64,000 bases of DNA from Diphasiastrum complanatum (lineage: Eukaryota > Streptophyta > Lycopodiopsida > Lycopodiales > Lycopodiaceae): contig CM055092.1 of NCBI GenBank assembly GCA_029204225.1, positions 76,687,950-76,751,949 on the forward strand. The letters are read 5' to 3'. The notes below the pieces were generated by a model that saw only the letters and a list, made by a program, of their open reading frames with translations, was not told where the DNA came from and did not search any database. The translations under genes were made by a program, and so were the position numbers. Of this stretch, positions 36,463 to 48,200 are shown piece by piece (the first letter of the stretch is position 1; each line of letters begins with the position of its first letter).

Positions 36463-39400
36463 ACCATAAACCATAAACCATAAAACCGAAGTTACTGACT
36501 AAAACCACAAAGAACAATATTGAATCACGACAATGCTGTGAATAGGATCATCATAATATATAATAATCGGGCCACATGGCACCAAAATGGGGTACAATGA
36601 TGTTCTATGAACGTAATGAAAACTATACAACTAAGACTCGTCAGAGTCATGGTAGGATAAATCATCCGAATCTGTGCCTGATTGCAGATCCCAAGGGTCC
36701 GCAGATGAATCGGAATTGGAGGGAACCCATATGCCGTGGTGTGGCCCTGGCTCTGCTGTGTGCTCTGGCTCTTTGTTGTGTGCTCTGGCTCTGGATCCCC
36801 CCTTCCCCCTCCCCTTGCCTCTACCTCTACCTCTACCTTTGCCTCTGCCTCTCTCCCCTCCTCTGGCCCCCATCTGGCTGCCTCCAGCCCTATGTCTACT
36901 CCGTCGTGTCTGTGTGTCAGGTGGCTGTGACCCTACGCCTTGGGATGGCCCTACCCACTGTGATGATGCTTGGCCGATGGCTGCCTGTGATGCTTCACTC
37001 TTGTCTACAAAAAGAGTACTCAGCCCCCCCCTCCCAGAACCTCTAGGTCTCCCCCTAGGCCTACGTGCAGGAATGACTGGCTCCTCTGTCTCCTCATCAG
37101 GGTCCACTAGCAGGCCAGCCAGGTCATCCCCTTGTGCCTCCGCCCCCATCTCCTCGTCCTCCTCCGTATCCCTCTCAACCCACTCCTCCTCCACATAGTC
37201 TGACCCGAGCATCTCTCCACGCTCCGAGCCCTCATCATCTCCCTCCTCAGCCCTCTCCCTCTGCCTCTCTGTCCTCCTCCGCCGTTGTAAAGCCCATGCA
37301 TGAGCCTGTGCCTATTTGTAGAACTCTCTATGGATTTCATCATCCATCTTCTCCTGCGTGAGTGGTGCCCGAGGAGCAGCAGCTACCGAATCCACCAAGC
37401 AAGTGTCAGGGTTCACCTGCAACCAAAAACAATGTATATTCTTGTCAGGCAGGTATTGTGCAACTCACTGCATATTTCAAAAGCAATTCAATTCATCAAA
37501 GCATAGCAAGAAAAAAGGGGTGATGATGTGATTCACCTCGAGCATCTGACCCTCTCCTCGTGTGTGCCCCAACATACGGCCGTTGGTGTTCACAAACACC
37601 AACCGCCTGCACTGCTCGATGGATAACCTGTTCCTCTTTTGCGTGTGATACAAGGCCCAGGTGCTCCAATTCCGCTCGCAAGCTCTTGCTGAATAGTCCT
37701 GTGCAAGGACTCTCTCGGCCAATCGCCGCAGGTCACCTGTGCTGTGCCCGTGGATGCACCACCATGTAACGGGCCTCAGCTGATACTCCCTCCGCCGACT
37801 CCGCTCTCCATCGAAAGGAAACTCGAAGCGCTCAAATGCGAGCAGCTGGCGGGCAATGTTGGCCAGAATCAGACCTATTGGCAGAAGAAAAAACATGGCA
37901 CATGTAAGACCCCTCGAATTCACACACTACCAATGAGTACAATACTGCAATAACATTGCTACCAACCGATTTATCGCACGTACCTGGTCCGGGTCACACG
38001 CGCTCCGTGTACTCCACCCATCCCTGGTGCAGCTCTGGATCGTCCCTCTCTCGGGTAGAGTGCCACAAGGGGTGCACATGTGGGCTACGGCGTGGATGGG
38101 TCGGTGGAAGTAGTCCCATCTGGATTCCCATATATGCGAGATCTCGTGCCTCCAACAGACAATCTACAATAATCAGTGCACCGTAGCATAAAAGAAATGC
38201 ATCAAACTTGAGTGAGAAATAACAACTAGACACTGAAGAGTCATACCTGTGCTCGTCCAAGGATGATGTCAGAATGCCCTCTCTAATGCGGTCCATGAGC
38301 GCGTAAATGAGACCGAGAGTGCACCCCTCATGGTGTACCAGGCGCAGCACTTTGAAAATGGGTAGAAGGATCCTAGTAATCTCCTCAGCAGCTCTCCGGA
38401 ACTTATCACCGAACACAGTGGATAGGAAAAATGCCGTATGTGGGAGGTTTGTAAAGTCCCTGAAGGCCTTGCTCTAGCACCAAGAAGTAAAACGCAAAGC
38501 GTGTGGGTGTTGGCTTCTTCAGGTTTAGTCCTAACATAGCCTAGGGACCCTGTTAGCAGGATAGGGCCCCACGTTGGGTCCCGACATGCAGTCGGTCACG
38601 TCAGAGCCACGTGGCCAACACTTGGCAGTATGCATGCTACCAGGCCTCACACTGGGCTAGGAGGGGCTTGCTCCATATCAGGGAGTAGGCAAGGCTGGGT
38701 GGTTCAGTTAGTGTTTGCCCTACTGTGGTGTTAGGATCTATTACACTGGTATCAAGAAATCTCGGATTTTTCAGAGGTAAATCTATCGAATCTGATCTGA
38801 TTCCTATCGGAAATCAATGGACAGGGGCAGCGCTGGACAGAGGGGAGGAATTTCGAGGATTCATCCCTGAATTTTCCTGCTTTTAGAACCTTTTACACCA
38901 GATTTTGTGCCTACAGACCAGCGATCAGGATGTTGAAGAAAAATCAGAATTTCAGATTGGTTTTGGGTATCAAATCAGAGGAGTTCTGAGTAGCCAGACC
39001 CCTGTCCAGCCAGTGAGGGTTTTCCCTATAACAAATCAGGTTTGTGTTCCTGAATTCTAGCTTTTGATTCGGATTTCTCAGATCAGAAGCATCAGTCAGA
39101 TACAGGCCAGATCAGCGAGCAGCTGTCTCCTTTAATTCCAGAGTTTGCAGACCGTTTTGTGGCTTCAAACCTGAATTTTTTGGAGCAGCAGACCCACAGC
39201 ACAGCCAGCGAGGGTGGTCAGAAGTTCAAATCAGATTTTGTCCTACAAATTCGAGCTTTGATTTCTGATTTTCCGGGACAGCAGGTCTGAAATTTTGTGT
39301 GGAAGAGCTGAGAAGGTTCCTCTTCGTATTTTCTTTGGAAGTACAGTCCTCAGAAACAGCTAAGTCTTCTTTCCCTTTTTTGTCCAGTTATAAATTAGTC

Positions 39401-42173
39401 TTTTCGACTTTTTTCTGAGAGGAAACGTCAGGCACTCCTTTTCTATCTTTGAAAATGACCACTTCTCCGGGACTTGATCAACCCTTGACAAGAGGCATTG
39501 ATGAATTAGAAACGGAATCCCCGAGGTTTAGTAAGGGGAAAGAACCTATGGAAGTAGAAGAACAGGAACAATTCGCCGAAGAACTCGACGAATTGGTTAC
39601 CAAGGAGCAGTTTCTCCACTTGGTAACAGAGGTGGATAAACTGAAACTGGCTTTAGCCAATTTCAAGTCCAGTGTGGACGACTCGTTCGCTGAACTCAAA
39701 GGCTTGATTTTGAGTTCCGCGAAAGGAAGTCTTCCCTCCACTTCTCAGTTGTCCCCTTCTCCACTTCCATCAGTTTCGGGTGAGCCTATGAGGTCTCACC
39801 CCAGTGTCTTTAAAGACTTAAAGCCTCCTACTTTTATTGGGGAAGAGAAGGATAGAAACGCAGATATTCTACACACCTTCAGCAAATGGAAGAACATTCA
39901 TGCTCTTAAACAGACCCCTGACCATTTGCAAGCCATTGAGGCTAGTCTTTCCCTAGGGCCCAAGGCCTATAAGTGGTGGTTAAATCTCCAGGAGACTGGG
40001 CAGATGCCCTGGTCATGGAAAGCCTTTGAAGAGGCCTTCCTAAGAGAATTTCTATCAGAAAATGAATTAGATAGAGCCTAGGAAGCCTGGGAAAAAACAG
40101 TAATGGATAAATCCCTAGTCCAATACATCTCGCAGTATCGAGAAGCAATTTTAAAAATTAAAAATATGGATGACTATCAGAAAGTTAGGGGATTTATCCG
40201 TGGCCTCAAAGATGAGTATAAAGTAGAGGTTAGAGAAACTCGACCACTACCCTAGAGCAAGCTCTCAGATATGCTCAAATCTATGAATGATTCAGTGGGT
40301 AGGAAGAGGGCGAGACATCAGCTTCTTTCTGAGCAGCCTCCTCAGAAAGAATTTCAATTTAAAAAGAAATTTTTAAAAAGAAAGAAAGAAGAAAAAGTTA
40401 AGAGTGAAGCTCCTCAGAAACGCCCATCGCTCATACAGCCCTTAAAACCAAAAGATTTTGAGGTGCTTTGTGTGCATGGGCAAGGGACACACAGTCAGAC
40501 AGTGTTCCAAGGGGCCTTTCACTAAAAAGGATAAGAAAGATAAAAAACAAGTTCATCTTGTTCAGATCGTAAGTTTCCCCAGTGACTCGGCAGCTTCCGA
40601 GATCAAAGTGTATCATGAAGACCATGAACACTGTTGCCAGCTGACCTCTGCAATGCTAGCGAGACCCTTCAGCTTTGGGCCACATGACCTAGTACGTATG
40701 CATGGAAAAGTTGGCGACCAGTCAATTAGAGTTATGGTTGATGATGGGGCGACCCATAATTTCATCAACTACACCCTAGTTAAAAAACTCAGACTTCCAG
40801 AAGTACCTAGTCAGCATAGGTACATAGTTTCATTAGGGTGAAGATAAGAAAATCTGGGAAACTATGGTAAGTAATTTAAATCTTGGTATTCAGGGGTACC
40901 AAGATGAAATAAACTTTCAGATAATGCACCTGGATCGCACAGACATTGTTCTTGGGAGAGACTGGCGCTACAGCTTAGGACCTTCCCTCCACAAAAATTA
41001 TCAGGAGAACACCCTCAGCTTTCAGCATAAAGGTCAAGAGATCCAGTTGCATGGGGAGCATGGTGTTTCCAACAGCCCTATGGTCTTCAGTTCAGAGCTC
41101 TGTCAGCTAATCGGAGACGACGACCATCAGGTATTCTTATGTGACTTTCAGTTTATTCCTAGACTTTCTATTTCCAGTTCTTTACAGCAAAAAATCAGTA
41201 AATTAGAAACTTTATTGTCTAAATTCAAAGATGTTTTTCCTGAAGATTTACCACATGGTTTACCGCCTAGCAGAGAGGTAGATCATGTAATAAACCTAGT
41301 ACCAGGTACAACACTTGTTTCTAAACCTCCGTATCAAGTTAGCCAAACAGAGGATGAAGAAATAACTAGGCAGTTAACAGATTATCTTGGGAAAGGTCAG
41401 TTGGCTGAGACCTCAGAATATTTTAGAGCTTCAGATCTTTCTTGTTTTGACGGGATATTACAGACGATTTGTCAAGGAATATGCTCAGATAGTAGTTCTC
41501 ATGACAAATCTTCATAAGGGGAAGGGAAAGGAGTTCAGTTGGGAGTCCACACAGCAGGAGAGCTTTGATGCTCTCAAAACAGCCTTAGCTACAACACCAG
41601 CTTTAAAAGTCGTCGACCCCAATCAGCCATTTGTGGTCGAAACAGATGCTAGTGACTTTGGCTGTACTAACTCAGAGTGGACGACTAGTTGCGTTCGAGA
41701 GTAAAACTCGAGCCAGCTCAGACTAGGTACAATGCCTATGAAAAGGAACTCTTTTCTATAGTTCATGCCCTCAAGACTTGGAGGCATTATTTGTATGGTG
41801 CCAACTTCGAGGTCTTGACAGACCATGAAAGTCTCAGATACCTTTGCAATCAACCTGAGCTTAGAGGTCGGAAAGCTCATTGGGCAGAGTTGATGCAAGA
41901 GTTTGATATGTCTATCAGATATAGACGGGGGAAATTCAATACAGTAGCAGATGCCCTTAGTAGAATGCCTATGATAAACGAGCTGAGTTTTACTCAGATT
42001 CGTAATGAGTTACTCGAGTCCTTGAGAGGGAAGTGCCAGCATGATGCATTCTTCTCTACCATCTGGAACTCAGTCCAAAGCAGACAATTATAGACTCCAC
42101 ATCTCAAGACTCACACACACACAGTGTACATAGTGCACACACACACACAATATCATAATATCACACACACACA

Positions 42174-42209
<36 letters not shown>

Positions 42210-42347
42210 ATCATTGATTCACTCACACATCAAAAGAGTCAAGACACACACAAAAACACACACACACACAATATCAGACAATCATTCATAGTGCACACAC
42301 ACACACACACAAAATCTCAAGACTCACACACACACACAATATCACAC

Positions 42348-42429
<82 letters not shown>

Positions 42430-45245
42430 CGCGAACAGACCTGTTGAACCGTAAACGTTCGGAAATTGGGTTTAGGGCCCCATCAGATGGTTCGAACGGT
42501 TCGAACCGGGTTCGAACGATTCGATGGTTCGAACCGTGAGAGGCGGTTTGAACCGCTGTTCGATGCAACCTTGTCTGATACCATGTAGGAAATCAAAGTG
42601 CCAAGATCCTTCTAACATTCAATCTTCATATACAGGAAGAAGAAGAAGAAGAAGAAGAAGAAGAAGAGAGAGAGAGAGGGTTAGGCGCCCTCAAGGAGAG
42701 AGAAAGTAGTAGCAATGCTTGAAAGGGAATGAATTACAAATGAACAATGAGTACATATAAATAGGCCTTCCAAGGGCCTAGACTCTTCCAAACTTTCTAG
42801 AACCTTCCAAACCCACTACTAATTATAGGGCACTCCCAAAAGTCAAGATAGGGTCCCTTAACATAATTAGACTTTACTTGGACTCACGAGTTACTATTAG
42901 ACCAAAATTGGGTCCAACTTAACTAAAACTGACTTAACATGGTCTAAATGATAAACCTAACCCATGGTTACACAAGTCTCGAACTTTTGGGTCGAAGTAA
43001 CCTATGGGAAACTAACATTATCATTCATTATTTCTATTACTGCTTAAGGATGGAGTCACCAAGTTGAGACTTGGTGTGTTGCATGTTCCAAATTCGACAA
43101 AAGACTTGTCAATAAGCAGGATTGCTGATCTAGGACACAAAATTGTCTTTGATTGAAATCAATGTGTGATTTTTGACAAGGATGATCGGATATTGGCTTT
43201 GGGAATGAGGCAAGGATATCTGAACAAGTTAAGTCATTGCGGACCTTCTAGTCAAAAGAATGCTCTTGCAGTCACTAGTCAGATTGATAAGAACGTTATG
43301 TGGCATCAAAGACTAGGACATCTCAATTTTCAGAGCATGAGACAAATGTTCGACAAGATTTTAGTCAATGACTTGGATCTTTCAGATGGACAATCTTCTC
43401 AAATTTGTGAAAGTTGTGTTGTGGGCAAACAAACTAGGTTACCATTCAGATCTGATCTTGTTCACAAAGCTGAGGAGCTTTTGGAGTTGATACATTGAGA
43501 TCTATGTGGTCCAATGCAGACTGTTGCTTTAGGGAGAGCAAGGTGCTTCATCACTTTTATTGATGATTACTCTAGGAGAACAACAGTCTTATTCATAAAG
43601 TAGAAATCAGAGGCCTTTAGTTGTTCCAAACGATTGAAGGCACATGTAGAGAATCAACTCTCAAGGAAGATAAAAGCTCTAATGACAAATAGTGGAGGAG
43701 AATTTATCTCAACTAAATCAAAGAATTCTGTTAATCAAATGGAATTCACCATCAGTTTACTACTAGCTATTCTTCTCAGTCAAATGGGGTAACATAATGG
43801 AAGAATAAGACGTTGGTAGAAAGTGCAAGATGCATGTAAACAGATGTTGGACTACCTAAGACCTTCCGGGCTGAAGTAGTAGCTATAGTTGCATACATTA
43901 AGAATAGATGCTGCACAAGAGCTCTTCAAGATGTTGCACCCTACGAGCTATGGAGAAGGACAAAGCCTTCTTTGAAGAATTTGAAGTATTTGGATGTGTA
44001 GCATTCGTACATATACCATTAGAGTCAAGGAAAAAGATTGATGATACAAGTTTAAGTGTATATTTGTTGGATATCCATCTGATCATAAGGGATATCAGGT
44101 CTATGATCCAGTATTATCAAAGATATTTGTAAGCAGGGATGTGATCTTTGTTGAAAATCAATTCTACGACTTCAAGGAAAAGGGAGAGAATCAGACTCAA
44201 CTATTTCAGCATCTCTTGCAAGCCCCACAGTAGAAGAAAGAATAGCACCAAATGTTCAGTAAGCAGACGATATTCCTGAGAGGATATCTGATCAACCAGC
44301 AGAGGATGAGAGAATCCAGCGAAGATATGTGAAGTCTACTAGACCAACTCAACCACCTAGAAGGCTTATCAATGAGATAGCCTCTTACTCTTTTGTTGAA
44401 GAGCCTACGTCTGTAAGAGAAGTCATGGCACATCCAAATGCAGAGGAATGGAAGCAGGCAATTGACAAAGAGTATAACTCTTTAATAAAGAATCAAATCT
44501 GGTCAATTGTCAAGCTACCAAAGGTCAGGAACATCATAGCTTGCAAGTGGATATTGAAGATCAAGTACAAGGCAGTGGGTCAACAGACAGCTAGAGGAAG
44601 AAGTTTTACAGATATGCCAGCTATCGATAAAAAAGTGCATCAATCAATGGACAACAACTAAGAAGACTCGCTTCCATTGTGGGAAACCTGGTTACTATGA
44701 GTCTGATTGTTGATTCAAAAAACTGGCTTCCATTATGGAAAACTCGGTCACTTTGAGTGTGATTGTAGATTCAAGAATGGTTTTAATCTGAACGAAAGTA
44801 GAGGACCGTGCTTCTATTTTGGTAGACTGAATCGTTTGGAATCTGAATGCTGAATTAAACAATATGCACAAACTTCGAGAGTAAGGTGGAGGGTATACGT
44901 GGGAAGGTTTTAAGAACAATCGCAAGATAGCAAATAAGATCAGTCAACAAAGTTGTGGAGGAAAATTAGCAAGAATAAAAATGCTTACTCCTTGCTACTC
45001 TCTATAATGAAGAGCAGACAAAAAATAATGCAAGATTCATGTAGTGAGTAGGAGGTGACAGAAAACGCAGAAAAATCATATCTGGTTGATGATTATTTTT
45101 CATGACAAAAAGTTCAAAGTAAAAAAATCTAAATTCTGATTGCAATTGAACAATCATCACAAAAGCTTTAACAATTTAGTGCTCAGTGGTCACTGTCTAA
45201 TAACTACCAACCATAGTGTTCTGGAATGGATCACCCAATTCTGCT

Positions 45246-45277
<32 letters not shown>

Positions 45278-48200
45278 GTCAGTCCATAAACTGCACACCC
45301 AAACTCTGTTCCAGAACGTCGTTCCACTGTTCCAGAAGGAGCCAGTACGTTCTGGAACGTACTGTATGGAACATATAGTATGTTTCTTTCAGTTTGATTG
45401 GAATGACTTTCTGAGCTACCAACTAATAATAGCAAATGAGTCAATGACATTCCTATCTCTGGTTCAAATCTGATTGAAATGGGGACCAGGGAAACATGGA
45501 TTAGGAATGACAAACTCCTTGAGATGCACAATCTTGACCCCATTGTACACAATCTAAACTTCCCTGTACTTTGTGTGTTTGCCAGCTTATTGAAGGCCTT
45601 TAATAAAAGTCTTGCAAGATTTTTTTAATTGAGTACCTTTTCCTTTCTTTCACAGACATGGACATGAACTATTTTTCTAATTAGCTTCCCACCTCATGCT
45701 ACCATTCACATTCATATTTGATTGTCCTCTTACTAGGCTTATAGCAATAGAGCAGCTTCTTATACTAAACTCGGCGCTTTCCCTGAGGGATTGAAAGATG
45801 CAAACAAGTGTTTGGAGATTGATCCTACCTTCTCAAAAGGCTATTCGCGAAAAGGTGCCATTCAGTTCTTTATGAAGGAGTATGATAAAGCTTTGGAAAC
45901 ATATCAGGTTTGTGTTTCTAAATTCTTATATTGGCTTCTTAAACACCTCTTGATAAGAGAATAAGAAGACATTGGGCATTTAGCGTATGCTTCCAGAAAC
46001 ATTTGGGTAAGATTACATTGTACTGTGCAAATTTTTATTGGTTGTATGTTTTTTGTGATGACAATACTGTAGACTGGTCTCAAATATGACGAGGGAAATC
46101 AAGAAATTCTTGATGGCATGCGAAGGTTTGTCTTTTAACCTGTGGTCTGATATTTTTTAAGAGCTTCAAAATCACATTGGACCCATCAGTTTGGTTGCAT
46201 TGGACCCACCAATATCACAAACTGATTTGGATAGAGATGCAGATGTGTTGAGCAGATAAACAAGACAAACAGGGGAGATATTAGTGCAGAGGACTTAAAG
46301 GAGCGCCAGGTGATTTTAATTCTTGTTACATAACTGTATGAATAAACAGTGTATTGCTGCATTTGCATACTCACAAGTGCATTTCAGATGTCCCTACGTG
46401 ATTTGCTGGTGGTGGTTGTGTTATATTTTTTCTGATGTTTTAACTTAACATGTCAATGAACGTACAAGTTCATTTATTCTGCAATGGCAAGTAAAGTCTA
46501 AACATGTTGCTGTGTGCAGGCAAAAGCCATGCAAGACCCAGATATTCAAGCCATCCTTTCTGATCCTATCATGCGACAGGTAAGTTAATGGTTGTGATCT
46601 GTGTTTTGATGATGCTGTGGCAACTGTTCTTTTTTTGTAGCTGAACTACTTTCTGATTTGTATAACCAGTTTCTTCTGGTGGAATAATGATTTGACTTAT
46701 GATAAGTAATAATACGCACAATGCAAATCAAACTTTGTTTTTTGGTTTTTTGAATGTGAACTTTTCTTTTGCACTTTGGTGCAAAATTTTGCTAATCTAC
46801 CTATGCTGTAGCCACCCAGCCAACTGAGTAGTTGCTAGGATCAACTAATATTGTAACCTTATGATTCCGTCGGGATAAGTAAAAGTTCACAATCCTGCTG
46901 CATAGGCAAGCTTAGATTAACTAGAAGCACTTTCGTGAAGGGGCAATTTTTTGCGTTGCACTTAAGCGTATTCTGTAATCATGTGTCTTGCCTTTATATA
47001 GTGTAGGAAAAAATGCACAACAAAGAGGCCCTTAACAGGACGTATTTCTTAAGGGTCAATGACCCCATTCAAAAAGGCGAATGGGATATCCATGCTCATA
47101 CACATGTTTGACTATTCTGTCTTGCTTCTATATAGCTTAGGAAATAATACACAACAAAGAGCCGTTGACAGGACATATTTCTCAATGGTTAATGGCCTCA
47201 TGTAGCAAAGCTTTTCAAAGCTGTCCTTGAATAGATGAGCTTGAATCATTCATTTGACTCTTTGAAAGATGCATGTTTGTTCAGCATATGTTCGATGAAT
47301 CATGATACGCGATTTAGGTTTCTATTCTTCAATGGACTGAAGCTATTGTTCAACTTTTTAGTGCTTATTGCCAACTTTTCTGGTACTTATGTCATGTACA
47401 TAATTCTTGCCTTTTATGGTACTCTGTGTAGTTACAAGAGTTATGTCCTAGCATTCAGGTTATGTTGTATCTTGCATATTCTAGTACAAATCTTAGTTGC
47501 CCGTTCCGGAATGGAACACGTTCTGTAACGCGTTTCAGAACGCGTTCCGTTCCGGAACTTCACCAAATTAAAAAAAAAAACGTTCCGTTTCAACAAAGGA
47601 ATCTAGTTGTTGGGCAGGATGATTGTTTGACTGTCAGAGATGAACGCAATCATTTGCTCAAGAGAAAACCTGCATGCGAACTATTTCTTAAAGTCTTTAA
47701 GTGAGAAGTTCTGGAATTTCTGCCCTTCATTACGTGATTGCCCAGAGGAGTTCGTTCCCACTGCGCATTAACACGCTTCTCATTGATGATAGCCCAGAGA
47801 ATAGCATCCTGAACCCAAGAGACAATGCCATTTTCCCAACAGCATATGACTGCAGAAAAGGTCGTTCCTCAACTCTTGATTCAACTTTGTTCCTGTTTGT
47901 TAGAGGACTTGTAGATTCTAGCTTATGTGTTCCTGAATATGTTGGTAGGCATTGAATTGGGCAAGCACCAATGGGCAAAGAGTCTCTATTGTAGCTTGTA
48001 TTCCCGTTGTTTCAGCAGAGCCGGACTTCTGTAGTGTGGATCCCGTTGTATTGTCTGTGGTGCCAGACCTGGTCGTAGAGGTGCCAGCAGTATCCTTAAT
48101 ACCATACTCGATCTCCGACGTAAATCTCAGGACCTTGGTACCATACTTCGTGGAAGTAGCAGTATATCTAGCGTCCCTCAGTGTATTACAAAGAAGAAGG

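Larger units (their letters stand above)
33141..43036 (-). mobile_element. LTR element (minus) without recognisable pol, nested in copia
   Basis: The 3' LTR is 33141-34397 (enlarged by a 753-bp hAT insertion) and the 5' LTR is 42584 to about 43036. Both begin TGTAGGAAATCAAAGTGCC on the plus strand. A polypurine tract complement (CCCTCCTTAA) follows the left LTR, and a primer-site complement (TCTGATACCA, 42574-42583) adjoins the right LTR, which fixes the orientation. The LTRs differ by roughly ten substitutions in about 400 compared bases, plus small indels and a microsatellite. Inside, the only gag-like sequence is [15 protein letters not shown] (minus, near 35680). Two longer minus frames, 35490-35026 and 35010-34633, are unrecognised. 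The rest of the interior is a hAT relic, a gypsy element and simple repeats. A clean target duplication was not found. Confidence 0.75.
32360..44960 (+). mobile_element. Ty1/copia element split by a 9.9-kb insertion
   Basis: Left part 32360-33140: gag ([32 protein letters not shown]), a degenerate zinc knuckle ([14 protein letters not shown]), and protease [18 protein letters not shown], stopping at LGDSSPH. Right part from about 43037: protease continues ([18 protein letters not shown]), pre-integrase [14 protein letters not shown] at 43297, integrase ([30 protein letters not shown]) with several frame breaks, then the reverse-transcriptase start ([31 protein letters not shown]) at about 44440-44580, where it ends. 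Between them lies the LTR element 33141-43036. The 5' LTR, most of reverse transcriptase and RNase H are missing. Confidence 0.85.

Noticed and set aside
36576-37361. Overlapping plus-strand Pro/Ser/Leu-rich reading frames
   Set aside because: They are shadows of the Arg-Gly/acidic transposase tail on the minus strand; a biased sequence keeps several frames open.
42108-42350. CA-rich block with regularly spaced unique words, CRISPR-like at first sight
   Set aside because: Units are variable-length dinucleotide runs in a plant nuclear genome; there are no constant repeats and spacers.
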